Shown piece after piece: positions 20,199-30,025 of a stretch of DNA of 64,000 nt. The notes beneath the pieces are model-generated. The model was not told the origin of the DNA, made no database searches, and worked only from the letters and a program-made list of their open reading frames with translations. The stretch is taken from positions 1,240,001-1,304,000 of the forward strand of contig JAGKQI010000049.1 of NCBI GenBank assembly GCA_018806915.1. The letters run 5' to 3'. Position 1 is the stretch's first letter, and the number at the start of each line of letters is the position of its first letter. Source of the stretch: Phytophthora colocasiae. Its lineage: Eukaryota; Oomycota; Peronosporomycetes; Peronosporales; Peronosporaceae. Made by a program: the position numbers and the translations under genes.

Positions 20199-20693
20199 TT
20201 AATCCAGCAATCCTTTGGCGCTAAGGTACTTCGAGTAAGCACTCAAGAGCGGAGCTTGTTCTTCCATTGGCAGGTGACTGATCAGACGGCCAAATTGAGC
20301 GCCATCCATTCCAGTTTCGAAACCGGGGAGGTGCTTCGAAATAATATATCCGCCCTTGTCGAAGATCAGTTTGAGCTTGTCATCATCCAGATTTTTGATA
20401 ATCTGACCAATCTCATCGGACGACTTCCCATAGAACTTTGCTGCCAACTTCGTAAGCTGATATGTATCCCCGAATCCTCTCTCTTCTTCCTCACTGTCGT
20501 CGTCGCTTTCGTCTTCTTCGCTGTCAATAACATCGTCCTTGACCAGCCTCAGAGATCGGTGGTTGTCGCTTTCAACTGCAAACGCCGGACTCTCCACGCC
20601 AAGCTTAGCAACAGTGTCGGCAGTAGCAACGGAAGCATCAATTGCTCCGACGAGAACAACTGCAGCCGCGAGTAGAACGTAATTCACACGCAT
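20199..20693 (-). CDS. Secreted RxLR-EER effector, copy C
   Basis: 164 residues, differing from copy A only in the acidic stretch by eye (S for N before the EEEER run). Signal peptide 1-25, RSLR 46-49, EER 70-72, same helical C-terminal domain. The stop is at 20199-20201, and the chromovirus starts about 75 bp beyond it, so the native transcript end has been displaced by ~5.6 kb. The coding region is intact. A perfect 81-bp palindrome with the core promoter lies 38 bp upstream of the ATG. Confidence 0.92.
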   Translation of the reverse strand: MRVNYVLLAAAVVLVGAIDASVATADTVAKLGVESPAFAVESDNHRSLRLVKDDVIDSEEDESDDDSEEEERGFGDTYQLTKLAAKFYGKSSDEIGQIIKNLDDDKLKLIFDKGGYIISKHLPGFETGMDGAQFGRLISHLPMEEQAPLLSAYSKYLSAKGLLD

Positions 20694-20730
20694 GGTATGG
20701 TGGTCTTGGGTGGATGTAGCTGAGGTTTGA

Positions 20731-20811
20731 TGCTTGAGAAGGAAATTGAGGAATGCTGCTGGTCCTCAAGGCTTGAGGACCAGCAGCATTCCTCAATTTC
20801 CTTCTCAAGCA
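20731..20811. promoter_or_regulatory. Perfect 81-bp palindromic core promoter of effector copy C
   Basis: 40-bp arms match base for base around a single central G at 20771. The arm next to the gene holds CATTCCTCAATTT on the minus strand (20743-20755), a full match to the oomycete Inr+FPR core. The opposite arm holds the same 13 bases on the plus strand (20787-20799). The motif nearer the gene is 50 bp from the ATG at 20693. Confidence 0.85.
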
Positions 20812-22197
20812 GCCTGGTGCGAAGAGCAAATCGCATGACTCGGATGTACGTGCTACGAATCGTAGTATGACAGTCATAGTATCATAGTAGTAGTACAATA
20901 TAACGTACGAAAGGATCAAAATGAAGTTCTCAAATACTACACCTACGGCATTCATACCAAGGTAAAGTTATTAGTATCGTTGCTACTGACGTTTTCGTTG
21001 GCCTGGAGATTATTTGCAGCAATCAAGTTGACTTACATGTATCACGTAGGATGTATCATACATACATTGTATGGGCTCGCCGCCAACCCCGCGTTACTGG
21101 TCTAAATGTTAGAATCTACTTAGGCAAAACAACTGTTGCCAACAGTTTTGGAGGCTGCTGATTCAGCAGCAGTGCTGAACCTAGAAATGTTCCAATCCGA
21201 TGTGTGACTCCTTGAAAGCCAGTCTATCTTGTCGCTTTGCGCGTCTCGCCCGAACTGGGGGACTTTGTAAGGTTAAGATTCAACGTCTACTGCAGTCGTT
21301 TGCAAATTGCGAGTTACTATTATCTTGAGTCAAGACTTGTTAGCGTTGTCTACTCATGCTAAGTTTTGTACCAAACTGTGCATGCAGTCTAGTCTCAAGA
21401 CTCTGCAAGCTTCTTTTCCTTACTTCTTTTCCTGTCTTCCTACGTACATGTACAGCACTATGTACATGTAGCACATGCACCTACAGACTGTACGTAGAAG
21501 AAGAATGATCAACAAAATGTCGCTGATTGTTCACTCTAGAATAATCAACTGCTGCAAGCTCTTGCAGTTGTAGTCACATTGTGCTGGGATGGGCTCCTAT
21601 TACTGGTACTGCGAACGAACCGAACTGCTCCAAGACAACGCATATGAAGTTAGAATGGATACAAACGTATGAGCATAGGTCTGCAAGACGACTGTCCGCT
21701 AAAAGTTAATCAACTACTTTCTTCTTCTTCTGCAAGACTCTTGCTGTATTAAGAGTATAGTCACATTGTAAAGATTTACGCTGGGATGGGCTCAGGGCCT
21801 GAGGCTGTAGGCTTTCGCTGATTATTCACTCCATAATAATTAAGTTTGAGCTCCCTCTGCGCGCCAGCCACTCAACCGCGAAAGTTGCTACATATGTTGC
21901 GTTCGTAGCGGAGGCGCGCATGTGGCGAGCGCACCACCGCGATATAAGCACAAGAAAACAGCTAGGGAGAGAAATGGAGCCAAGAAAAATGGAGGTGATG
22001 AGAGACCAGCTACCATCGCTTCTGCGCAGACGCTGCTGCACACGACGGACTCGATCTGCATGAATTAGAGGGGTTAACCTTATATAGAACGTAGTGGTTC
22101 TACGGTAGAGCACTACCTGATCATACATCGGGCCTCCTGGTGGTCCACTGGTCAACGTACCACAAAGTAGATGATAAGAAATGATAAGCATTCAATA

Positions 22198-22907
22198 GAG
22201 GTTTCTGTGCGAGTAATTCCCGGTCCGTTCCTATTCCACAACCGGGACAGGGAAAGGAACAGGAAAACACAAAACTAGGTTTCTGTTGCTGTCTAGTTCC
22301 CGTTCACTATCGTATAAAGTTTACCAGGTGGCGTTCAAAGCGACCTACAACAAGTTCGTCAAGCGGGTGCTGCCAAGCTCTAGAGCAGCGTTGATGTCTG
22401 GCGCTCCCCCTTCGGCTTCCAGAGCGTCTATTTGTAGGCGCCTTTGCGTCCACGCTGTTGATAAGGGCGAGTTGGTGCGGACCACGCGTGATGTAGGAAC
22501 GCGACGACTTCATACCGTGACCTGCGGCTGAGCACAAGCCAATGCTACTGCTGCTGCTGCTGCAGCGTTAGAGTAGGTCGATAGATCAAACACAACCAGA
22601 GTGATCACCGGGCGCTCAACGTAGATGATCAGGTTGCGTAGCTTGTTTTTGCGGCTGAACCCTCTGTGTGTCACGATATACCACTGCAGTAGCTCGACTT
22701 GGTTAACCATGGCGCTGTGCCATCGATTGGAAGGCACTGCACGGAAAAATCGATTTTGGCAATGCACTCAACCGGGAATACATTCCTGAGAATCTGTAGT
22801 TCTCAGGACAAGTTGAGACTGAATTCCTGGTAGATTACCCTCCTAAATGCACGTTTTTCGCTCAATAATCTTGAACGGACCGGGAATACGCCACACAGAA
22901 ACCTCTC
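22198..22907. mobile_element. MITE-like element, 710 bp, TA-flanked
   Basis: The left end GAGGTTTCTGTG and the reversed right end GAGAGGTTTCTGTG are imperfect inverted repeats. Both continue into a shared block ending TTCCCGGTCCGTTC. TA lies at 22196-22197 and 22908-22909. Internal frames (22286-22531 plus, 22510-22767 minus) show no domain I recognise; a Gln/Ala codon repeat (GCTGCTGCT) is near 22545-22565. It could be a decayed autonomous element. Confidence 0.55.
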
Positions 22908-22912
22908 TATTA

Positions 22913-23010
22913 GAATATCCCATTCAAACAATTCACAATCAACAATTGAGTCTTGAAGTTGATTAACTGGTACTGTCTTGGCCCAAGAGCACTACAGATA
23001 CCTCTGATGA
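22913..23010. other. Short spacer before the piggyBac-like element
   Basis: Unremarkable AT-rich sequence; no gene seen. Confidence 0.3.
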
Positions 23011-23324
23011 TTAACCCTTCTGCGGTGCAGGGGCGCATTATGCGCTCTTTGGGTATGTTTTTCATTTAGGTACGAAAACAGACTGCTTGAAGGGCGCATA
23101 AAGGCCCTTTTAGAAAAAAACGTACTTTAAAGAACTTCCAGAATTTCTACCAATAACTGCACTTTGTTTTCTTACGGCTAGGGTATTTTATAAACTACGA
23201 CCTTTTTTTTTCGATGCGCAGCATAATCTTCCTGTGTGGCGTCTCTCTGCCGTCCATTTGAGATCCCCCCCGCCAATAGAAAGGTAAGATATTTACATAG
23301 ATATATTATCAACATATTGGACTA

Positions 23325-24370
23325 ATGCGAACTACGTTCTCAGACGCAGAAGACAAGCTACTAGTGCAGATTGCTGCCCAATTCGAAGACGAAGGCCTGC
23401 GGGTTACATGGGCATATGTAGCCCGGCAGATGCATGGGACGCGGACGTCTAAGGAGCTCCGGCTTCGGATGGAAAGCCTAAAGAGAACCTACGGCAAGGT
23501 AGTAAGGGCCTTCCCGCGATGCTTCTTCGGAGAACAACACACACGTCGGCGCTCCCGTCGTGTAGCCCCTTCCCGGTCGTTACTTGCAGGTGGCCCAAGG
23601 ACTCTTTCACGAAAGGCAGCTACAGCTGCCACAAGCATCGTTGCCACAGCAACTGCCGCCGTCCAAGGTCAGTAAGAATGGTGTGATTCGGTGCTACGTG
23701 TACTTGACGTTGTTCGTGTATGTGTTATAGGTGACGAGCTACGAGAAGCAGTGGCAGAGCGTGGTGGCGGCGCAGTACAGCAGTGTCGCGGTGCAGCGCA
23801 AGACACCGGTGCAGCCGTTGACACCAACGTCCAAGGTGCGTGATGAATGTGTACTGGACGACGGTGCACTAGTTGCTAATGTTGTGTGCATGCGTAAGGT
23901 GCAGGTGGTGAGCATCGAGCAGCAGGCGGACTACATCTCATCGATGCTGTGCAAGGTGTGTGAGGTCTTTATGGAGGTGGTGCTTCTGATGGCTGATGCT
24001 GCTATGTGTTTTGTAGGACTTGGACATCGGGACGATGCTGGCATAGCGTACGCTGGTACTGTCGGTAGAGGTGAGAAAGAACTACATGGACTGTGTGGGT
24101 GCTGTGGTTGTTGACGTTATTTGCGTACTGTGTATGTAGCTCACGAGCATCGTGTAGGAGTTGTTGTTAGTGACGCCGCTGGCCGAGGTGGGAAGCCGTG
24201 TTGTGAGATGGACACAAGATGCTGACGTTGTGCTATGTGATATGCAGTTTCCAAGCGCCGTGGATCAGCAGCAGTGGATGATGAGGGTGGCGTTACTGGC
24301 CCAGGTGAGCGGAATTATATTGTAGAGGTGTTCTGTGTTAGTGACATCGTTATGCTTGCTGTGTAGTTAC
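23325..24370 (+). pseudogene. Left-arm gene, 5' exons: Myb/SANT-like domain plus helical exons
   Basis: The first frame (23325-23675) starts with a Myb/SANT-like helical module (FSDAEDKLLVQIA.., RVTWAYVARQM, LRLRMESLKRTYG), probably DNA-binding. Several short coding blocks separated by GT..AG gaps follow: 23731-23836, ~23910-23954, ~24017-24077, ~24154-24305. The same blocks, reversed, are in the right arm. In the block near 24041 a TAG replaces the CAG present at the matching right-arm site (CTGGCATAGCG versus CTGGCACAGCG), so the left-arm frame is broken. Exon joins are approximate. Exon 1 differs between the two arms. Confidence 0.45.
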
Positions 24371-24380
24371 CAAACGTCGC

Positions 24381-25690
24381 GTGTGCGTGAGTTCTGCTAG
24401 TGGTGTACGTACGTCGAGACGTAGGCGTGCAGCTGCTGAACGTCCGATTGGTGGACAATCTGCTCGTGGTCGTGCACTTCGAAGTGCTAGTAATGAACTT
24501 GCTTCGGGTGCTTTGGCTGGCACAAGTGACGGTCGTGCTTCGGCCATTGGACGTGCTGCTGGTGATGACTTTGTTTCGAGTGGCCAAGTTGGCAGCGATG
24601 AACTTGCTCGTGGTGGACGTGCGCTTCGAGGTGAACGTGCGCTTCGAGGTGAACGTCCAGCTGGTGATGAACTTGCTTCGAGTGGTAATGCTGGCACAAG
24701 TGGTGGACGAGCTTTGGACAGCGATCGTGCTACTGGTGATGAACTTGCTTCGAGTGGTATTGCTGGCACTAGTGGTGGACGAGCTTTGGACAGCGATCGT
24801 GCTACTGGTGATGAACTTGCTTCGAGTGGTAATGCTGGCACAAGTGGTGGACGAGTTTCGGACAGTGAACGTCCAGCTGGTGATGAACTTGCTTCGAGTG
24901 GTATTGCTGGCACTAGTGGTAGACGGGCTGGTCACAGCCCTCACGTATTAAATTCATCCAGTGATTCTGACGTATCCGGTAAGAATGTACATTCCCTTGT
25001 ATCACTGTCGTTTACGGCTGATTGAGTTTCATTGTAGATCAAGCGCCTGCTCCATTACCCTATAGCGATGCTGTGGTTGCAGTCGGACTTATTTTTAGGG
25101 ACATCACTCGCGGGGACGTGAGGCAGAAGGCTGGAAAGACACAGGATAATGCCGGTGAAGTTCTTTCATGGGGAGTTGTTCGCCTAATTCGGGCGATGAG
25201 TCCTGTTACCAATAGGGATATTTTTCTGGATGTTGGGGCAGGTGTTGGCAACATCATCGCTCAAGTAGCGATAGCAACATCAGCCCGGGCATGCGTTGGC
25301 ATAGAAGTTCGGAGTGATCTTTGTCAACTTGCAGAGCGTTGCCTCCATCGGTTTTTTGGAAGATTCCCGCACCTTGGCAAAGTGATGATCAAGAAAACAG
25401 ACGTGCGGGATGTTTCATTTTCAAGCAACCCTGCTACACGTGATGCTACATTAGTATTCGCGAATATTTTTTTATTTGAAGAAGACGCGAAGCTGGTGGT
25501 GGCCCGAGAGCTCGCAACTTTATCAAAGGCTCGCTTACTGGCGGCTACATCTCGATTCTGCCCAAGACATCGAAAGTCGTGCACAGAGCCGTTTTGTCTT
25601 CGCTGGAGTCTAGCAGATGAAATCCTTGTGAGATGTAGCTGGAAGGCTGATCGAGTTCCTGTGTATCTGTACAACAGCAATACAAAGTAG
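24381..25690 (+). CDS. Repeat protein with C-terminal DOT1-like methyltransferase domain
   Basis: Exon 24381-24978 encodes an Arg-rich start and 24-residue repeats (GDELASSG.AGTSGGR..DS) written by 72-bp units. Intron 24979-25037 (59 bp, GTAAGA..TGTAG, phase 1) joins exon 25038-25690, a DOT1-family SAM-dependent methyltransferase. Supporting motifs: EVLSWGVVRLI, the SAM loop FLDVGAGVGN, an acidic cofactor contact VGIEVRSDL, and VFANIFLF where DOT1 has VNNF-like. The second Asn of that motif is Ile here, so activity is doubtful. DOT1 enzymes methylate H3K79. The 5' end may include the Myb-containing exons upstream. The gene is convergent with the transposase across the minisatellite. Confidence 0.7.
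24655..24930. repeat. 72-bp coding repeats, left arm
   Basis: About four units of 72 bp starting GGTGATGAACTTGCTTCGAG. The unit is a multiple of three without stops in several frames, so long frames appear on both strands; only the frame joined to the DOT1 exon is taken as coding. Confidence 0.8.
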
Positions 25691-25760
25691 TATCACAGCC
25701 TTCCCAACAATAACTACTCTCAATTTGCACCAAACACATCGTACATTTAAGTGGAATTCA

Positions 25761-26455
25761 GGTAAACACATGCACTAGAAGCATACTGAACTCAAGTTAC
25801 ATACAGGTAAACACATGCGCTAAAAGCATACTAAACTCAAGTTACATACAGGTAAACACATGCACTAGAAGCATGCTAAATTCAAGTTACATACAGGTAA
25901 ACACATGCACTTGAAGCATAATAAACTCAAGTTACACACAGGTAAACACATGCGCTAAAAGCATACTAAACTCAAGTTACATACAGGTAAACACATGCAC
26001 TAGAAGCATACTAAATTCAAGTTACATACAGGTAAACACATGCACTAGAAGCATACTAAATTCAAGTTACATACAGGTAAACACATGCACTAGAAGCATA
26101 CTAAACTCAAGTTACACACAGGTAAACACATGCGCTAAAAGCATACTAAACTCAAGTTACATACAGGTAAACACATGCACTAGAAGCATACTAAATTCAA
26201 GTTACATACAGGTAAACACATGCACTAGAAGCATACTAAATTCAAGTTACATACAGGTAAACACATACACTAGAAGCATACTAAATTCAAGTTACATACA
26301 GGTAAACACATGCACTAGAAGCATACTAAATTCAAGTTACATACAGGTAAACACATGCACTAGAAGCATACTAAATTCAAGTTACATACAGGTAAACACA
26401 TGCACTAGAAGCATACTAAATTCAAGTTACATACAGGTAAACACATGCACTCAAA
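25761..26455. repeat. 45-bp minisatellite, 16 units
   Basis: Units start GGTAAACACATGCACTAGAA and repeat every 45 bp from 25761, the last being partial. They differ by a few substitutions (GCGCTAAAAG versus GCACTAGAAG) that recur in alternating blocks, implying unequal exchange. The array lies exactly between the stop codons of the convergent DOT1-like gene and transposase. Confidence 0.92.
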
Positions 26456-26468
26456 CAAACAACTTCAC

Positions 26469-27507
26469 CTATATTTGAATTTGGCGTACTACAGGTGGCC
26501 TCGACTCGTTGTCACCTGCTGCTGCTTTCAGCATGGCAAGCTTTGAGTGTCGCCTGACGTTGCCCTTGTCAGTAAACAAATTTTGCTGAAGATAGAACTG
26601 ATGGAATTTTTTCCAACATGTTGCAGTAGTGTTTGGGCACATCCACGGCTTGACAGGTACGTCGTGCAGTTCTCGGCACAAGCATACGTCATGGGAATAG
26701 CAGTAGGGCGTAACCTCGGTTGGGTATCTGCCCTCCCACCTGCATACTATGCAGCGTCGACGTTTCCTCTGCCTTTTGTCATAAATTTGCCTTGACGAAA
26801 CTGACGTACACACCATCGTCGCACCTCTAACACCGTCAACGCTTGGTCGTGCCGGCGGCATGTTTACTGCTTCAATTTCGTCTCTTGTAGCACATGCGCC
26901 AGTGTAAAGCATGCGCCCTTCACTTGGAGCGTTTTTCCACTGTCCATTCAGCAATTCCCCCACAAGCTCCATCATAAACTTTCGATGAGGGTCTCGGATG
27001 GGCGGGGTGTCCGTTTTGACGAGACGTTGAGTGAGGTATGCGTTGGATCGCGCGACATCGATTAGTGCTAATGCCAGCTTTTTGTGCCAACGTCTATAGG
27101 AGTGTCCGTCAGAAATAGAGAAGCGTCCTCTAATTTGATCAAGTCTATCAACCCCTTGCATATTGGCGTTGTAGTGGGCAACACACACTGGCGACGTAAA
27201 TTCCTTTCGTTCTTTGCCAATCACTCGAGCCACACTTGTAATGGCTGTCGAATCTGCATTGGAAATCATGTTGACTACATTGCCATCACACCAGGATGCC
27301 GCTAGCATACTGTGATCCCGAGCCACAGCCTGTCGGTAGTCTCCACGAGTGCAATCATCTTTGGGCAGTATTGAATGCGCAGGAAAGTGTTTGCTATTCG
27401 CACGAATTGTACCTCTCCCATAGAGACCTTTAAGCCGCAGTTCCTGCAGCAGCTGCACTGATGTATAGTAGTTGTCCATGTTCACAATTCGGTTCGTCCC
27501 AAAGAGA
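26469..27507 (-). pseudogene. piggyBac (DDE_Tnp_1_7) transposase, C-terminal half
   Basis: The catalytic middle and C-terminus of a piggyBac transposase: MDNYYTSVQLLQEL with a conserved Asp, WCDGNVVNMISN, and YNANMQGVDRLDQIR. A Cys-rich tail follows (CIVCRWEGRYP.., CYSHDVCLC) that resembles the family's C-terminal zinc-binding domain. The frame appears to run to 27581 only because it reads into the LTR. The true junction is the GGTCG duplication at 27508-27512; the gene resumes at 35391 beyond the retrotransposon. Confidence 0.85.
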
Positions 27508-27512
27508 GGTCG

Positions 27513-27924
27513 TGCAGCGGGGCTGCGTAGGTGTGCACGGCGCAGAGGAAGTTGGGTTGACTCGTAGAGTCCTGCTTGCAAGGCACTAGCCTTCGGTTCT
27601 ATACAAGAACCAAGTAGTCCACTAAATACGGGACTCTCACAATCAGTGTCCCTATAATAAAGGAACTAACACTAATTATGTAAAATGCAAACTGATTTTT
27701 ATTTATTTTATTGCCCTAATCCTGAATGTAACGGATTTAGTATCTAACATACTAAATCCTAATCAAATGTAATGTGTGGCTCTGAGCTAACAGCCAGCAA
27801 CTGGCTACATGTGTGACGTGTGAGAAACACTATGTGTTGTACACGGATCTGTGACTTGTGACCTGGATGGTGTATACCACACCTATTGTAGCCAAGGCGC
27901 GCAGCGCCGTGTAACCCCGTTACA
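27513..27924 (-). repeat. 3' LTR of the 27.5-35.4 kb chromovirus
   Basis: 412 bp, preceded on the minus strand by the polypurine tract at 27925-27940. Confidence 0.93.
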
Positions 27925-28218
27925 CCCCCCCCACCAAACCGTGGATACGGAGTATCTACAACTGTAGACATAACTGCCTTGTCAAGGCCTGTCACCGGCA
28001 ACTTTCCGATAAAAGAAATCTCTCAACGAGAGTGCGCGGGTGCGCTGGCTCAACGAGCACATTCTTCAATTCTCCCCAGCGAGCCAACCGCTCCTGAGGT
28101 GTCCAGTGACCAGGCGTCTACGCCCCAGCGCCTCAGCGCTTTCCGGTCTGAGCCCTCGGCTCCTCTCACGCTCTCCGATTCGGAGTATTTCGCGGCGTCT
28201 CGCCTTCGCTACGGAGCG

Positions 28219-29226
28219 ATGTTCAAGGCCAGCCCGACGTCAAGTGGTAGCGGTGGCTCACCCTTCGAGTACACGACAGCGTCGCCGACGCGCGACCCAC
28301 GTCGCTCTCCTACAGAGGAAGGCGAGGTCGAAGTGGACTACGAGGAGTCCGAACAGGGCGATGCCCATGCGTCTCCTGCTCCTGCGAGCCCTCGGACGAC
28401 CCGATCTGAGCTGCGCTCTCCACGCGATCCGCGTCGGTACTCAATTCCTCGGCAGCTGCGGCAGCCCAATCCGTTCCCGGAGGGACCTTCGAGCCTCGTG
28501 CTCAACGCGTTGCGCAACGCACCACCGCTTCCTGCTCGCGATGAGCCAGAGTCACTCAAGGGAGTCGAAGACGCGATCACCAACCCTCTGGATGAGGCAC
28601 AGGAGGCTTCCCTGAGCGGTGCTCCAGAGTCACGTCGACCGGTCCAACGGGACATCGTGGGGACTTCGTCGCGGCGCGACTACGGCTTCGAGCCTCGCGA
28701 CCCTGCCGAGCAGGTGAAGCAGTTGATGGCGCAGCCAAACCTGCATGGTTACGCCATAGGCAATCCTCCACGTACGGTGGCTGAGACTCAGCAGCGACAG
28801 GGGCTCCATGAGCGTTTCCTGACCCCGCAGGTGTGCACACTCGCCGAGTATCGGCAACGCTTAGATAAGCAACGGCGACGGGAGTCTGTGCCTCAGATGA
28901 GGACTTATCCACTCCTGCTCCAAACCGGAGAGACCACCCGGGACTACATGGTCCATGTGGCCACCTGGGCCGAGGCTTCACGGAAGCTCGCGTCGTTTGA
29001 CCGGCTCATGGAGAGCTGCGCCGAGGTGGACGTCCGCCTCGCCCGAGGTCTACTCTTCCAGTACGCGAAGATACGCGTGCGGCCCGGCCGCTTTCCTCGT
29101 CACACGACGGCAGTGGCTCCCGCCTCTCAGGCCACTCATCCCTGCTTCGCAGGATGCTCCTTCAGTCTCCGAGGGAGACTCGCTGGCTGTGCCAGCCACG
29201 GACCAGAGCCTGAGCTCGGCTGCTAG
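28219..29226 (+). CDS. Antisense ORF in the chromovirus (plus strand)
   Basis: The frame is open from 27979, with its first ATG at 28219, and runs 335 residues opposite to gag-pol, between the chromodomain and the 3' LTR. The product is Pro/Ser/Arg-rich and acidic, with a SPTRDPRRSPTEEGEVEVDY stretch. Continuation in other frames to ~29,800 (28955-29668, then 29600-29800) ends in a heptad-rich helix (HARLAHDMEEIESRMAWLEG), so the original protein was longer and has suffered shifts. The minus strand here has no comparable frame. No family is recognised. Antisense ORFs in a similar position occur in some plant Ty3 elements; whether this one is related is unknown. Confidence 0.5.
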   Translation: MFKASPTSSGSGGSPFEYTTASPTRDPRRSPTEEGEVEVDYEESEQGDAHASPAPASPRTTRSELRSPRDPRRYSIPRQLRQPNPFPEGPSSLVLNALRNAPPLPARDEPESLKGVEDAITNPLDEAQEASLSGAPESRRPVQRDIVGTSSRRDYGFEPRDPAEQVKQLMAQPNLHGYAIGNPPRTVAETQQRQGLHERFLTPQVCTLAEYRQRLDKQRRRESVPQMRTYPLLLQTGETTRDYMVHVATWAEASRKLASFDRLMESCAEVDVRLARGLLFQYAKIRVRPGRFPRHTTAVAPASQATHPCFAGCSFSLRGRLAGCASHGPEPELGC

Positions 29227-29243
29227 TCCGTCAGCTTCTCACA

Positions 29244-29980
29244 CTAGTGGTGAGAAGCGGGTGTCGACCGAGTGGTCGACCTCGAGCCCTTCGGGCGCCC
29301 CCGATCTTCGCGATCAAAAGCGTCCACGACGTCAGGGCAGTCCTGCCTCAGGGACCCTTCAAACTCCCACGAGTTTTGGGAATGAGGATATCCACGCCAC
29401 TTCACCAGATACTGGTTTTGACTACGGTGGCGACGCCGCGCCATCAGGCGCTCCACGTGGTAGTGGGGAGTCCCCTGCTCATCGAGCAACGGCGGAGGAG
29501 GCCGATTCGCTGCGGAACGCCGTACTCGATGAGTGTGACGAGCGCTATTTGTCGCATCGCGCCTGGTACCAACTCGATCACTCGATCGGTACTCTTCCGG
29601 AGTCAGACTCAGTCCCTTCAAGGGAACGTCGAGAGTGTTTGGCATTCGCATGCCCGTCTCGCTCATGACATGGAGGAGATTGAAAGCCGGATGGCTTGGC
29701 TCGAAGGTCCTCAGTCCCTGACTGCTCGCCTGCACCAGCAGGAGCTTCAGCTCGCTGAGTTGCGAGGTCAGGTGACGTTGCTGCTGCAGATGACGCAGCC
29801 TGGGCACGTGTCGTCGGTGCCAGCGCCTCCGCGCTCACCCCGCGGGGTCCCGATATGGCTTAAGCAAGCCGACGTAGAACACCGGGTGTGTTCGCATCCG
29901 CTTTGGCAAGTCAAGCGTGTATGCCAGGCCCTTCTTGGCCACGACCGTAAATGGTCCGATGAAACGCGGACGCAATTTCG
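29244..29980 (-). pseudogene. Chromovirus integrase C-terminus and chromodomain
   Basis: The frame at 29807-29244 contains a chromodomain (YHVERLMARRRHRSQ, YLVKWRGYPHSQNSWE). The integrase GPY-like tail lies in other frames between 30025 and 29807 on the minus strand (KLRPRFIGPFTV, HPVFYVG), so at least one shift separates it from the integrase core. It overlaps the end of the antisense ORF. Confidence 0.75.
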
Positions 29981-30025
29981 TCTTAAAGACATTTGACACT
30001 GCATGTGTAGGTAGGTTCTTAGCGT

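Larger units (their letters stand above)
20121..22000 (-). repeat. Segmental duplication unit C (effector-proximal part)
   Basis: Collinear with unit D (61640-64000) when reversed, and shared in rearranged order with unit A. Beyond the effector promoter it includes the conserved ~650 bp upstream block (20820-21290), a block with CACATGCACCTACAGACTG, and the segment 21595-21960 that is inverted in unit A. It carries the unoccupied target of the solo LTR at ~21750. From 22001 to 22195 no gene is seen. Confidence 0.75.

Noticed and set aside
24315..24944. Long minus-strand frames over the 72-bp repeats (and plus-strand ones at 36972-37964)
   Set aside because: The repeat unit is a multiple of three and open in several frames. 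Only the frame that splices to DOT1, or continues to the transposase, makes sense.
25761..26455. Regular direct repeats resembling a CRISPR array
   Set aside because: Units are contiguous 45-bp tandem repeats with no unique spacers, and the genome is eukaryotic.
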